Under the pieces are notes generated by a model. That model saw only the letters and a program-made list of their open reading frames with translations. It was not told the origin of the DNA and ran no database searches. Below, one piece after another: positions 33,290-46,399 of a stretch of DNA of 64,000 nucleotides (position 1 is the stretch's first letter; each line of letters opens with the position of its first letter). The stretch is from Acorus gramineus. Lineage: Eukaryota > Streptophyta > Magnoliopsida > Acorales > Acoraceae. Where the stretch lies: NCBI GenBank assembly GCA_030737835.1, contig CM060848.1, positions 13,462,416 to 13,526,415 of the forward strand, read 5' to 3'. The translations under genes and the position numbers were made by a program.

Positions 33290-35080
33290 CTGTAAGAGAC
33301 AATGATCTAAATATGTCCTTATTTTCTATCTTATATTTTTAATTACGATGCATTTGAAATTAAATATAATATTTTAAATGGATATTATTATTATTTCCGT
33401 TTATGATTATTATGGCTGTTATATATTAATTCCAGTAATTAGTGAGTTTTATTTCTTTCTGTTTTAACTGTTACATTATTTTATTATTACTTGCCGTTTT
33501 AGCAGTTAAACACTATTTTTATTTGGTTTATATATTCACCTTCCAAATACATGATGAGATATACACTGAAAAAATAAATTTCTTTTTTCATTTTTTTCAC
33601 AACACAAGGCTCGCTACTCTATTCTCATAAGAGCTTCATTTTTTTTTTATTGATCTTTATCAAGCCTTATTCATCCATGCTGGGCATCAACAATATAATG
33701 ATTTGATTCGATAACTCCACTTGATCACACCTCGAGAAGTCGGTGGAATATCGGGGTTGAGTTATATCTCGAGAATGAATCATGTATGTAAAACTCCGTG
33801 TGTATGTAGAACATATTCTTTTAAAAAATAACATCTCATTCCAGTCCCTTTATCTCTTAGTTCTTGTTTTTATATTATTGATTTTTTTAATATATTGATT
33901 CATCAAATTTACTATTTATTGAGATATAATAATTTTCATAATTTCTGAAAATATTTCTAACACAATCTTTCTCCATATTTTTAAGGCAGCATTTACATAT
34001 TTTGGTTTTTTTTTATGATAGATGTGATCTTTCTCTGATCAGCTAATTAGTTTTACATGTATATTAGATTTAAGGGTACAAAACAAACCATGTAAAGTCT
34101 TTCTTTTTCTTCTCTCTTGTATGATTTTTAGATTTTATTTTTCCTTTATGATCTGATTTGTTTTATATATATGTAGAGGGTTTAGAATTTTGATTGATTT
34201 TTTATTCATCAACATCCAAATCTTAAGTTATTACTATGACTTCACTATTTCTTTTAATTTGAACATTTTCAACATAATCTGAATAGTTTTATTTATATGT
34301 TAATATTTAGCTATTTATTTCCTTCTTTATGTTATTCTAGTCGATGATACATATTTTAGGTTTTAGTATATTCATTTTAATAATATGACGAATATTATGT
34401 GATTATAGTTTATTGACTTATTGTAATTAAAATTTTGATATGACAAAATTCCTGTCTTCATAATCGGGGTTAAGGTTTTTTTAGAAAACCATGTAAAAAA
34501 ATTAGTAATAAAAATAATCATTGATCAAAGTTGACTAAAAATTTGACCATTTAATTATTGTGTTTAGGGTTTTAATATTAATCTAGTCTATCAATGGATA
34601 CATATATATTTGAGGTTTTAATAATTTTAATCTAATATTGTAATGAATGTTGTTGTGATTAGTGTATTGATTTATTGTAATTAAAATTTTGATACGAAGT
34701 CAATATTATAGGGTTTATACTAAAAATTGTTTTCAGTTTACTTTCAATTTGAATATGAAGTCAATATTATAGTTACCAAATTCAGAATATTTTTTATCTA
34801 TAATATCAGTTGCACTGTGAAACTGAATACGAGATATGGGGTTTACTAGAAAATAGAAACAAGGAAAGGAAAAACAAGCTGAAAAAATAATGAAACTGGA
34901 ACTGTTATCCAACTTCCATGGAACTTAGCAAAATATGGAAAGCCGAATTTTATTTTATTTTATTGGATAAGTGTAACTGAATTCAGTCTCAAAGTTTTTT
35001 TGTGGATAAGTGTAATTTTGTTTTTTTTTTAATAAGTATCTAACTTTGAAACTCCAGTACTCACTTTGTATTCAAATTAT
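33290..35080. other. AT-rich spacer with one diverged duplication
   Basis: No gene seen. About 34330-34445 and 34590-34705 are diverged direct copies sharing TTATTGTAATTAAAATTTTGATA and GAATRTTRT..GTGATTA. The rest is low-complexity. Confidence 0.45.
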
Positions 35081-35089
35081 TTGGATAAA

Positions 35090-35858
35090 GGGTTTGGATT
35101 CTCTGCAAGAATTTTGTGTGCTAGGATCTGTAATACTTTTTTTTAGAGAATGCTACGTAACTGACTTTAGTTTTCAATGGTTGTGATTTATATAATAGGT
35201 CCCACTTTTTACTTTTACTCTTTTGATAACACCAAATGATGTTATGTCTCAAATTTTATTTTTGATGGTTTATGTTTACTCAATGAGGCCCATCTCTTTG
35301 CTTTTACCTTTTGTCAACCCAACTTGATTTATTTTATTTTTTTTAATCTCAAAACCTTGATTTTTTTTCTTCTTAAAACCCTCTCCTATGTAAGAAGACT
35401 TCACATATTCATCTTGAAATTGATCAAATATTACCTTGGTATAAATTTTTCCTGTCTGAACTAGCATCGCAACATGTACTTTGATCTTGGGCAATTTTTG
35501 ACACAACGCATATTCTGCCTACAACTCCTTATATCGAATATCATTGAGCACCCTCTCAAAATGCATGAAAAATTGCTCATATCATAAGTAGGTTTCCATG
35601 AATCACCCATTGATCTAAACCAAGTTGGGTTGACAAAAGGTAAAAGCAAAGAGATGAGCCTCACTGAGTAAATCTAAACCATCAAAAATAAAATTTGAGA
35701 CGTGGCAACATTTGGTGTTGATCAAAAGAGTAAAAGTAAAAAGTGGGACTCACCATATAAATCTCAACAATTGAAAACTAAAGCCAGCCACATGGCATTC
35801 TCTAAAAAAAAGTATTGTAGATCCTAGCACATAAAATCCTAGCAGATGATCCAAACTC
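35090..35858 (-). mobile_element. Mutator-like foldback element with a FAR1-type transposase scrap
   Basis: Ends GGGTTTGGATTCTCTGC and (inverted) GAGTTTGGATCATCTGC are flanked by TTGGATAAA/TTGGATAAG (35081-35089, 35859-35867). The arms pair over about 240 bp (CTAGGATCT.., AGAGAATGC.., TTTTACTTTTACTCTTTTGAT..). Between them, minus-strand frames read FMHFERV and, overlapping, CQKLPKIKVHVAMLVQTGKIYTKVIFDQFQDEY in pieces (35506-35380), the style of the region just after the transposase core in FAR1/FRS proteins and their MULE relatives. Other domains are absent. Confidence 0.75.
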
Positions 35859-35867
35859 TTGGATAAG

Positions 35868-37070
35868 TATCCTAAATTTGGAATCATAATAGTCACTTAA
35901 TATTCAAATTTTAAAAAATGGAATGAAACTCATACTATAAATCCCAATTTTAAAAATCATATTAACCTTACTTTAAGCCTTAACTTCATTTCACTAATTG
36001 AAGAAATCATCTACTTTTTCAAAATCAGCAATAAAAATTATACAACTCCAACAATCAAATTATACAAATCAAATCAATAAAACTTCTCTCATCCCTTCAT
36101 TAAAGTCTAATCAATTTCTCCACATTTAAATGGTAAATTATAATTTCATTTCTCCTGTGGTATTCAGGATCCAAAACAAGATTAACATTTTAATACTTTT
36201 TTTTTCCTTTTTTATGATTTTTTTAAATATGAAATGCAGTGATATGCTCCAGAGCTAAGATGGCTCGAGTTGAACACACATGTTGAACAAAGAATTTGGA
36301 ATTAGTTGGATAATTAGAGATACAAAGAGAGACTTCGTAAGAATGTGCGATGAAAGACTTCTTATGAGGAGATCAAATACTCAACAAAGTGTTATTTCTG
36401 GAGTTGTTGGCAATCGGTATGGTCTTTTTTTCGCAGCTAACAAAAAAACGACATATATATTTAGGAACAAGTGTCAAGTGCATCCATGGCTTCCCTGCAG
36501 GCCAAAAGAAAAAAAATAAAATTTGAGAAATCTAAAATCTTAATTCATTGTTAAAACATTAAAATCATATTAACAGTTATTATTCAGCATTTTAAAAGAT
36601 GAAAGAAAAAAACTAAAAACAATGTTGAATATTAATATTGATTCTATTTTTATTTAAGAAAACTTCGATTTATTTTATTTTATTTTACTGGTTTTTTAAG
36701 GAAGCCGAATTTCTGACATTAATTTTGATATTAATAATTATGTTATATTAATGCCAAGCCAAAAATATGAAATTCCAATTTCCTTTTCTCAAAATTATTA
36801 ATAGCTTTGGTTTTCCTCCAATATCTTATAGCCTAACTATCATGATCACTATTACTCTATTTTTAATATATATTAAATTAGAAGGATGTAATTATGAAGT
36901 AACAACAAAATTGATCTTATAAGATAACTGTTTGTCACGTCTCTTGCATTTTCAAGCAAATCAAGGCGGATATGATGATAGAATGAACTAATCTTGTGAT
37001 CTTTGTCATGCCTTTCTTCTTCCATAATTTATGCCCTAGATGTTGAGATTCATATCCTATTTGAGAAACA

Positions 37071-37104
<34 letters not shown>

Positions 37105-38090
37105 GAAAACATTATAATATCCTATGTACATAGAAGAACATACTTTAATGAGTGAAAACTATTATATAAATATGAATTAATTAAAGTTTATATATTATCC
37201 AACTAGGTGCATCATGCACACATTGATAAGTGGGTGTTGATATGCACACATTCATAACTTACTATTAAGTTAGTGTATGCTAATTACGAAACTCCAAAAA
37301 GACATACATACATTCAATTGAATTTCAAGTATGTAATTCATTTTTACTTAATTAGACAAACATATACATTTTAAAAATTGGATCATAAAAGAGTATAAGA
37401 ATGGGTATCCCTAACATTTTCCTTAATATATTTGTGTCTCTAGGTGATATCATTTGATACTTTCCTCAGGAAATCATTGTATTTGTGATACAAATAAAAA
37501 TCATTTTAAGACTGCCCACAAATTTATCAGCAAAGCAATAAATTGTTACCTTCAACTCCACATGCAATTTAGTCGATTTGATTTGTTAGAAGTGTATATT
37601 TTATTTAAAAAGACATATAAGTTTTTTCAAAAATAGTGTGTGTGTGTGATCAATTGTTTACCTTTTTTTTTTTTTCAGCCCCAACTCAAAAGATAACATT
37701 AGACACAATGGTTAATGATATTTTATTTATTAACCAAATATAATTGACATTTGATTTTTTGTCCATGTAACGTTTTGGATAGAAACATAAATTATTATAG
37801 GATTTATAAATATTTTAAGAATATGTAATTATACCAGTGCAATACATGTTTTTCTATTCGGTGGAGTTTTTAGTTATTCTCGTTAGTTAATGTAATAAGT
37901 AAGTGTCTGTTGTTTTGTTATACAATAGTGGATAAGTTGTAAATAAAATTTAAATAAGATGTGAATAATGATTTATACAATGTAAAAAAGTGATTTGACC
38001 CGTGGACCTCTGATTTATAAGATGTGATGTTTTCATTAGAAACTCCCTCTTCATTGCATATAGTTATCATCATATGATAACTATCATCAT
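35868..38090. other. AT-rich spacer, no gene seen
   Basis: Contains an (ATT)n microsatellite at about 37072-37104. A 79-codon frame at 36280-36519 (plus) has no recognised motif. Other sequence is low-complexity. Confidence 0.45.
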
Positions 38091-38091
38091 A

Positions 38092-38358
38092 TTTAGTTTT
38101 AAGACCCCACAAATCATCATATTTAGTGATCGATCCCTCTCTTCTTCGTATTTAGGTTTTAGTCCCCTGATTTAAAGGATAATTCATGGATAGGTCCCTC
38201 ACAGGGACTAAAAAGTAAATTAAATAATTTATGGATAGGTCCCTCTCAGGAACTAAAAAGGAACTATCATTTAAATCTGGGGACTAAAAGCTAAATACAA
38301 AGAAGGGAGGGATCGATCACTAAATATGATGGTTTGTGGGGACTTAAAACTAAAAATC
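38092..38358. mobile_element. MITE-like inverted repeat, about 265 bp
   Basis: The arms share TTTAGTTTTAAG.CCCCACAAA, CATATTTAGTGATCGATCCCTC and CTTC(G/T).TATTTAG in opposite orientation. The centre has short direct repeats (TGGATAGGTCCCTC twice). Relatives lie at 14440-14700. The exact ends and target duplication are unclear. Confidence 0.6.
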
Positions 38359-38359
38359 C

Positions 38360-39555
38360 CATAAAAAAAAAGCAGATGAAATAGAAACTCAAAAGAACAC
38401 GTTAGTGCACAACAACAATCCAGTTAACTTGGAATTATGGGATCGGGGTAGGTCCAATAGGTGTTGGACAATTTCATTGTCCAACACATTCATGACCATC
38501 TGAACTTATAATTTTAAGATACACAAATTAATTGAATACGAAAAAGAAAAATTTAGAATCTAATTGCATTCTAAGTTTAATTTTGAAATCGTACAAAACA
38601 TCTCAATTAGAACAAAGTGAAAAGATCACTAAATCAGACGGTCACAAACACCTTGGAGAATTAAATTGTCCAACGCCCCTCTTTAGAAGATGTTATTTAA
38701 CTTGGAATTGCATGGTTGTCTCCTTCTATTTTCAACACCACCAACACATGTGGGTCTGTTTGGAAACACGTTTGAAAAATAAGATTTTGAATAAAATTGT
38801 TTAAATAGATTTGATTCCTGGAAAATGCATTCTTTGCTCTTTTTAAAAAATAATATTTTTTGCATTAAAAGCTCTAAGTAACTTTTTAATTAAATTTGTC
38901 TTGCTTTTTAAATTGCGTTTGACAATACTTTTTTAAGTGATATCAAACAGACCGATAAACTTAAAGTGTTTTATATGGTTCTTTAAGATTTTAAAGATGA
39001 ATTCTAAACTTGGATGTGAATCCGAACAATGGGGCATAATTATGGACTCCTAATTAAATTAACTTATATTGTTGAGAGTCAGTTATGAGGTGGTGGGAGG
39101 CGGTTGAATGACTAATACCGGTTGGTAGTGAAAATCTCACAAAAAAGCTAGTTAATATCATACTGTAAAAATCTCAAAAAAAAAATGTCTCTCACTCGTG
39201 TAAAAGAGTTCAAATGATCAAATTCTTAAAAATAAAAAGTCAGTCAACCCTACTATTACAAGTAGTCTTCCAGAATAACTCTTAATGCTGATTACCCAAC
39301 TGTTCAAAGCATTTCAACCAGTGTGTGTTTGTAGGAGAGGGGGGAGTACATAGAAAAATTAAATACTCACTTCTTCCATGCTTTCTCGTCTATTAAATGA
39401 ATGCCAAAAATATATCTTTCGAACCACAAACGATTGATTTACATTTTCCTTGCATAACAGCCAAAACTATCCCCAAAACAACATGAACAATGCACCCAAC
39501 ATACATTTACTTACACACGCATTATTACAAGTATATAAAAATATGCCCCTAAAAG
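38360..39555. other. AT-rich spacer with a small hairpin
   Basis: At about 38463-38488 GTGTTGGACAAT and ATTGTCCAACAC form a perfect 12 bp hairpin. A partial copy of its arm (ATTGTCCAACGC) lies near 38666. Nothing coding was recognised. Confidence 0.45.
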
Positions 39556-39559
39556 GGTG

Positions 39560-39960
39560 GAATAGATAGGAACAGAGAAGAATAAATAAATAAAAGGTAT
39601 TTAGGTAGAGAGAATAAGTGAGTATAACTATGCAAAATTAGATAAGAATAAGCTGGTATTCGTATTCCAGGTCCCCATGGAATTGTATTATTCCTCCACT
39701 GGTATAAGGGGACCCATCTCCACCTGTTAAACCACATGTCATCACCTCTTATACATCAATGGGCTCCACATGTCAAATCAATTTTTTACACCTTATTCAC
39801 ATTTTATTTTTCATCAATCAAACAATTCAACTTTTATTATTACATTTTTCAATAAAAATAACAAAAAAATACAATCAAACAGAAAATCACTTATTCTATT
39901 AATAAAGTTATAAATTTTAGAATAACTTATGTATCTACTCAAACAAGCACAAATAGAAGC
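39560..39960. mobile_element. Uninterrupted copy of the 15 kb MITE family
   Basis: It matches, in order, the two halves of the split element at 14986-15310 and 16907-16985, including the run ATTCACATTTTAT..CAATCAAACAA and the right end TTTTAGAATAACTTATGT. Ends are only approximate. Confidence 0.5.
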
Positions 39961-39969
39961 AGAAACATA

Positions 39970-41965
39970 CCAAGATTGTGCAAGGCATATACGTTGGATG
40001 ATTGAAACGACCGGCCAATACCATGAATTTCATTCCTAGATTTTACAAATACGATAGGTTACAAAATTTACTAATGTAAACATAATTCATAATTCATATA
40101 TTCACTACAACAAGTGCATTGATGCATTTATTAAAAATATAAAAAATATATTGAAGCATATATTTTATTAATGTAAATATATATTCCGTTAAATTTCTAT
40201 TGACGCACATGAGACTAGAATTGGACGGAAAAAAACTGTGCACTCAACAAAAAAAATTAGACTAATCCATATCCGAAGGGATCCGTAACCAAAAGGATCC
40301 GAATCCGAAAATTAACATCCCGTATTCAAATATGAAAGTTATGATATATATAGATATTAATGTATCATATCTGTATCCGTCTGACTGAGAAGCTTACTTA
40401 TAGTATATAACCATGATTCACTCTGAGAACAACTACGACTTCCATATCATAATGTCTATGGGGATAAAAATGCCACAAATTAATGTCACACTAAGGTACA
40501 GTAATAACCCATTAAAGAAACGGTAAGAGCATGACATGCAGTATACCTAATACATGATATACATCAACAAAATAAAATTTTTATGGATGACTTTGTTTCA
40601 TAATTAACACATCATGGCCCTCAGATAATTGATAATCTGTTCAAATTAGTTATCACAATCAAACCATAAGTGTATGACCTTTGTTATACTCAGTCATTTT
40701 ACAGTCACAATTCACAAATGAAGTTTTATATATCTTGTTAGTCTCTCCTACTCACTGTATCGAAATATATACTTCGTTTAAAATTTTACACATTTTCTAT
40801 AAATGATATCATTCAATATATTGGAATATATATTTCACATTTTATAAAAGTACATATCTTATTAAATGAGGTATATGATGTTTGTATTTTGAATTATAAA
40901 ATAATTTGAGTGTAATATTTTCCTTTTCTAAGCTATAACGGGCTGCCATGGAACAGCCCACGATATGGTCGGCCCATCAATTTCACGGGCATTTAACAAC
41001 TCTGCTTCACAAAGTGCACGTGGTGCAGGAGTAAAATGAGTTGGACCATTTTACAACCCAAAATAACATACTTCACGTGTTATTAAAAATTATATAACCC
41101 ATCTAATGATATTTTAAAAATGTAAAATATATAATTGAATGATATCATTTATAGAAAATATAAAAAAATTTCAATGAGTTATAATATATATATATGCAAT
41201 TAAAGTGTGTGAATGAGACTAACAAGGTATATAAGATTAAAGACTATAAAAATGTCTGAGTGTAACATAGTTCAAAATTTAAAAACTCAATTCATTTTAA
41301 ATCCCAAATGCAATCTATATTCTTTTAAAAAATAATATGAGTAAAGTACTTTTATAAATAAAAAATGAAGCATATGAATTGGATATATATTCACTTATAG
41401 AATGCATAAAAAAATTTAACATGACTAATCTCTTGTTACAATTAGAGGCGGTGCCATGTGGGATGTGCTGTGGTCAATTGACTCGTCACATTTTAAAAAA
41501 AAATCTAAACTACTATTGTTATCCTTTCAAATCATGGCAACTCAGCCCATCAATTGACCTTACCTGACAGTGTTACCCTAATAAACATTAGGCATGAACC
41601 ATCTCTCTTTCTCTCTCATCTCCACAGCCCGCCGCTCGCCACCGTCACCCCGCCGCCTACCACGATCACGCAGCCGCTCTCGCTTTTCGTTGTTTTTTGT
41701 GGAGGGCAAACACTTTTATCATGATAATCATTGTCTGTTGTCTCTTTTTTTATTGATTTAATATTTTATTTTTAATGTAAGTTGTTATTCAATGCTCAAT
41801 GAAAAATTTATGGTTTTTTTTGTAAATATATGATAAGAGTAGATTTTTTAAAAATTTGATAGAATTTATTTTTTCAAATAACACACCATCTATAAAAATT
41901 TTAGAGTCGCCACCGTTTAAAGTGAGTACAATTGTCTAAAAGATATAATGAAGTAAATGGGACTC
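39970..41965. other. AT-rich spacer; small GC-rich patch
   Basis: Mostly low-complexity, with AT-rich dispersed repeats near 40735-40875 and 41060-41180. About 41600-41690 is a sharp CT/GC-rich patch (CCGCCGCTCGCCACCGTCACC..) of coding-like composition. It may be a gene scrap, but no domain can be read. Confidence 0.4.
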
Positions 41966-41968
41966 TAA

Positions 41969-42210
41969 TGGTGCGTTTAGTTGTGCGATTGTAAAACTAA
42001 TTCTGTAAAAATCAGAGTTTTAAAACTGATTCTATAGGAAGCTCACCCTCCAACAACTGAAAATCATAGCTTTGGATACTATTTATCTGAAATCCATCTA
42101 CAAGAAGCTACTACAGTCTACAGTATAACTGTTTAATTGCACGAATATTGTAAAATTAACTTTCTACAAATGCAAAAGCTAGTTGTCCAATTATGCAATA
42201 CAACGCAGCC
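41969..42210. mobile_element. Tourist-like MITE, family of 2082-2546
   Basis: Starts GGTGCGTTTAGTTGTGCGATTG and ends with the inverse (CAATTATGCAATACAACGCAGCC). The flank TAA occurs on both sides (41966-41968, 42211-42213). The interior follows the other family members (CTGATTCT.., TACTATTTATCTGAAAT). Confidence 0.7.
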
Positions 42211-43870
42211 TAAATTAAAGTCAATGTTGGTCTAAAATTTTCGTTTCTTCCAAATGACAAATGGGATGAATGAATATATTTATATTATATACCACAAAAT
42301 TTCGCCAACAGGGTAGTTTGGTAAATTCACGCCGGTCATTAATGCATTTAATCGATCATTCACGCATTCATCTGATTTGCACACTTTTTATTTTTATTTA
42401 TTTATTTATTGAGTTATAACACGTGGTAATCCCTGGGATTGAGAGGATATGAAAGTATTTATCATACAGATCAAATATATTTATGTTAACAAGATATATG
42501 TTTTGATAAAAAAAATTTATATTTTTTTGCAAATGTATCTATATAATTCATTAGATTATATGCTTTAGTAGATAAGGTATATAATTTTTAAAAACATGTA
42601 TCTCATTAGATAGGGTACACAATTTTTTAAAACTTTCATATTTCCTATAAAAACATGTAACTCATTAGATAATGTATATAATTTTTAAAAAATTCAAAAT
42701 ACATGTAGACCGGAATTTGAGGGTGGAAAAAGGCTATACCTATACGTAACATTATCCTTTTTCTCAATTCTATAATTCTTTTGCATATTTGTGGATTTGT
42801 GGTTGTGACTTGTGAATTTGGTTCATAATCAAATTTTGAAGTCTTTGATTTTGATGTAATTTCATATTTGTAATTATTTCATTATATCCTTGTCATATAT
42901 AAAAATTACAATTTATAGCTTTGATGATTTTTTTGTTTTGCTTTACAGTTACATGAAAATTAAGAGAAAGTCCACCACAAACAACATTAATGACACTTAA
43001 TAGCCATTTTATCTACTAATCATTTTGATATATCTTTTTTTGTAAAGAATTATGAAGTTATATCCATACATTTTTTTTTAAAAAAAAAAACCTCTATATT
43101 ACTCTTTGAAGTTCTATCTATCACTTATTTATTAGATTGTTAGATGTTCTAATTTTATTAAAAAATTTGTTACTTCATGAAAATATATCTAAAGTATAAT
43201 AAATAACACGCACAAGTGCGTGTACACATGACTAGTTTATATTATATATACTTGTACATCTCGTGCACTATACTTCGCCACCAAATTACGTAACCACCAT
43301 GCATGCGCAAATTCAAACATCTTCTCGTTCGTGTACAAAGCAACAACAACTAAAATGATAATAATATAAATAATAACGCATGCTTCACAACGTAAATAAA
43401 TAAATATATAAAAAAATAAATTAAATAATTAATTGTTCAATAAATCCATCCCCTCTACAAGTAAGTGGTCAACAAACCTCCAACTTTCTTTTTTCAGTAA
43501 AAGCTTTTTGCACAGGTCATGTGTCCCTATCAAATTTTTTGGCCCCTGTTTTCTTGCCTCTTGCTTCTCTCTATGCAGAGCTACGACTATTTAATTGTGT
43601 AAGACAACATTTAATTTACACTTGCCTTGTCTGTTTTTTTTTTTTAAAAGGTGATGAGGGTTTTTTTTTTTGGTCAGGGAAGCGCGTTTGAAGCACTGTT
43701 TTTGGCTTCTTTTCAGGGGTGTTTTAGAAATATAGATTTGGAAGGTTAAGTTTTTTTGAAAAACCTCTATTTTTCATTATTAGCAAATTTGCATTTACGC
43801 CCTCCAAAGTGTTTGGAATTTTTTATTTTTTTTACATTCTTCAAGCAGATGCTGATTAAGGGTTAATTTG
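42211..43870. other. AT-rich spacer with short tandem units
   Basis: About 42560-42700 repeats the unit ACTCATTAGATAA.GTATA..TTTTTAAAA several times. A short hairpin CACGCAC-AA-GTGCGTG lies near 43208-43223. No gene seen. Confidence 0.45.
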
Positions 43871-43878
43871 ACATTCAT

Positions 43879-44090
43879 GTCCCCAGTGATCATAGCACAA
43901 CGGTTCAAGGCTTAGCGGTGTTATCGATAGGTCATGGGTTTGAGTTTTGACGCTAACTTACCTACCTATTTGTAGGCGATTATTCGAAAGAATTTTCTGT
44001 GGGATCGGGGCAAACAGGCAGAGGTAGCCTTCCCAGCTCGACCGTAAGGTCAGCCATAGGAGGTCCCTCTGATATCTAAAAAAATAAGTA
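43879..44090 (+). mobile_element. tRNA-derived SINE, second copy
   Basis: Same family as the longer part of the 714-1030 composite, here on the plus strand. It starts GTCCCCAGTGATCATAGCAC, with the box-B-like GGTCATGGGTTTGAGTTTT, then CGATTATTCGAAAGAATTTT and GGGGCAAACAGGCAGAGGTA, ending near GATATCTAAAAAAATAAG. Diverged box B suggests it is inactive. No certain target duplication. Confidence 0.8.
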
Positions 44091-44099
44091 TGTGTGACT

Positions 44100-45800
44100 A
44101 CATTCCCGGAAACATTCTCATTATGGATCAGATTTATTAAATTGACACTATATTTGATATTTTTTAAAAAAAAAATTAAATATCCCGGCATCATTTTTTG
44201 TCATTTGACAAATACTTGTTGGATTGAATCTTAAATAAATGACAAAACAAATTCTTTTTCCCTCAAAACTGAAAAATGTGATGGTACTCCAAAATATGGT
44301 TTGGGTAGTTAATATATATACATTCCCTTATAACATTCACGATGCACCGGAGAGTATATATTACAAATTAATCTACATTAATTGTTAGAGATTACAACAT
44401 ATATATACAATCAGTATACTCTCCGGGCAGAACTCATCATGGCCATAACCATGTATCATGGATCCTATTTTTCTTTTTTGTGAAGAATAAAATTAAAGAG
44501 AGGTGGATAACATTTGATGCAAGTGTCACTTTTTCATTATCAGTATATCCACCCATACATCTTAAATTTTTCTTTTAGTGATCATGTGCTCATCCCATGT
44601 GTTTGGATCCGGCTCACTCGGGCATTGCATAAATTGCATTTACTGTTTATATACAGTGTTGTGGCCATTCAATAATATACATATGCTGTCAATGCATTCC
44701 CTGGGTCAACCTGCTTTTCTTTATTTATGACTTTTGCTTTTATATATTGAACAAATTGTGCAGAACACCAACTTAATTATTATAGTATTTTTAAAACTTT
44801 TGTTGTTGATATCCTTGTCCCTTTTTATGTTATTGCTTACTCAAATAGGGTATAAATATATTTATAAAAAAAAATCATGATATAATTATTAAAATTTGAT
44901 CAATGAACTTGGATCAATATATAATCGTATCATTTATAAAAAAAAATTGGTTATGCTTTTATATATTGTTACTGATCCAAGGTAAATTTGAATAACACAA
45001 AATTAAGAAAAATGTTACATACAGTAATACGTCTCACTTAATGAGATATATATTTTTATAAAAAAATAATGTGTATACTCTAATGAATTGTACGGATACA
45101 TTTATAAAATAAAATAAAAAATTTCTAACGAGATATATATTTTGTTAGTGTGAGTGTATGACACTGTCAAAATATATGGAAAAATTATTGTATGTAACCA
45201 AGGTAAAAAGTTAATCATGACTAGGATAATTTAATATTTTTTACCTTGAAAATATAAAAAGGTAATTACTGCACAATATATAATTTCCTGCGTATATTCC
45301 AATGTTATGTTGTGAATTGTTAGAAAACAACACAAAATAATAATAATAATAAAAGTTTATAAATTTGGTTTTCAACCAAATAATGATATATATGTAATAC
45401 CGCCACATCCATGTTTTACCAATAATTTTGTGTATAAATCCTCCTCCTCAGAATCAAATTCAATATTTGATTTGGAGGAAAAATGGTCTGGATTTAACAG
45501 AACACACTCAAGTAGGGGCAATAATTATAGAGGATTCAGTGGTGAACCCACTTCAAAAGAAAAAAAAAAAACTCAAAATCACTACTGATGATAGGTTTGA
45601 GTGGAGAGTGAAATAATGAGAAAAGCCAAAAAGTGTGAGCCACAGATTGCCTCCTCCCCCACCTTGTTATGATTGCCCACTTTTCACTTCAAAAGATTTA
45701 TTATTATTTGGTAGAGGGTCAAAGGGACAACATCCAATTCTTATATCTTTAGGTGGGGAGGAATACTTCAGTCAAAATCAATGAACTTACAATGCATTGC
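44100..45800. other. AT-rich spacer, no gene seen
   Basis: Contains an AT-rich dispersed repeat at about 45010-45190 (ATGAGATATATATTTTTATAAAAAAATAA type), shared with 5570-5740 and 48230-48375. A near-inverted pair around 44325-44440 (CACCGGAGAGTATAT.. and ATACTCTCCGGGCAG) may mark a small MITE. No coding sequence recognised. Confidence 0.4.
44345..44428. repeat. Small inverted repeat
   Basis: CACCGGAGAGTATATA near 44346 and TATACTCTCCGGGCA near 44414 are inverted copies about 60 bp apart, with AT-rich sequence between. It could be a very short MITE, or the ends of one. Confidence 0.5.

Positions 45801-45807
<7 letters not shown>

Positions 45808-45839
<32 letters not shown>
45808..45839. 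repeat. (AT)n microsatellite abutting a SINE tail
   Basis: About 16 TA dinucleotides run directly into the 3' end of the minus-strand SINE at 45840-46022, probably grown from its A/T-rich tail. Confidence 0.8.
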
Positions 45840-45844
<5 letters not shown>

Positions 45845-46022
45845 GGACTCTCCGTGACTGATCTTATAATCGAGCTAGGAAGACTACCTCCGTCTATTTG
45901 TCCTAATCCCACGGAAAATTCTTTCGAATAATCATCAACAAACAGGTGAGTAAGTCAACGCTAAGACTCGAACCCAGGACCTATCGGTAATACCGTTAAG
46001 CCCTAAACCGTTGTGCTAAGCC
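45840..46022 (-). mobile_element. tRNA-derived SINE, third copy
   Basis: Read on the minus strand it has TTAGCACAACGGTTTAGGGCTTA, box B GGTCCTGGGTTCGAGTCTT, then the family body (TTTGTTGATGATTATTCGAAAG, GTAGTCTTCCTAGCTCGA). The conserved box B makes this the best-preserved promoter of the three copies. Confidence 0.8.
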
Positions 46023-46153
46023 TCAAATGTTGGTGGCTTCAATTTCTTCTTTTTTCTCCTGTTTTTGGGGTGTTCATCATTTAGTTAGTTGTTGTGTCCT
46101 TGTAGATGATAATGGCTCCATGAACAATTGTGCATCCATCTAATTCAATTCAA

Positions 46154-46390
46154 GGGTACATTTGATTACACAATTGAGCATTTTTTGCATTTACAGTAAG
46201 TTGCGTTTTGTAATCGTACAACAGACAGAAAAGCTGGAGCAGTTTTCTGCAGACATATTTTATGTAAAATACCCAAAAGCTGCATTTTTCAAAAACTAAG
46301 ACGGCGGGGGCGAGGGGAGCAGCTTACTACAGAATTAGTTTTAAAACCTCAGAAGATTAATTTTACAATTGTGCAACCAAAACGCACTTT
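46154..46390. mobile_element. Tourist-like MITE, family of 2082-2546, diverged
   Basis: The left end (GGTACATTTGATTACACAATTG) and right end (ACAATTGTGCAACCAAAACGCAC) are inverted relatives of the family ends. The interior includes AGTTTTCTGCAGACA and AGCAGCTTACTACAG. More diverged than the copies at 2.1 and 42 kb. Confidence 0.6.
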
Positions 46391-46399
46391 AAGACTATT

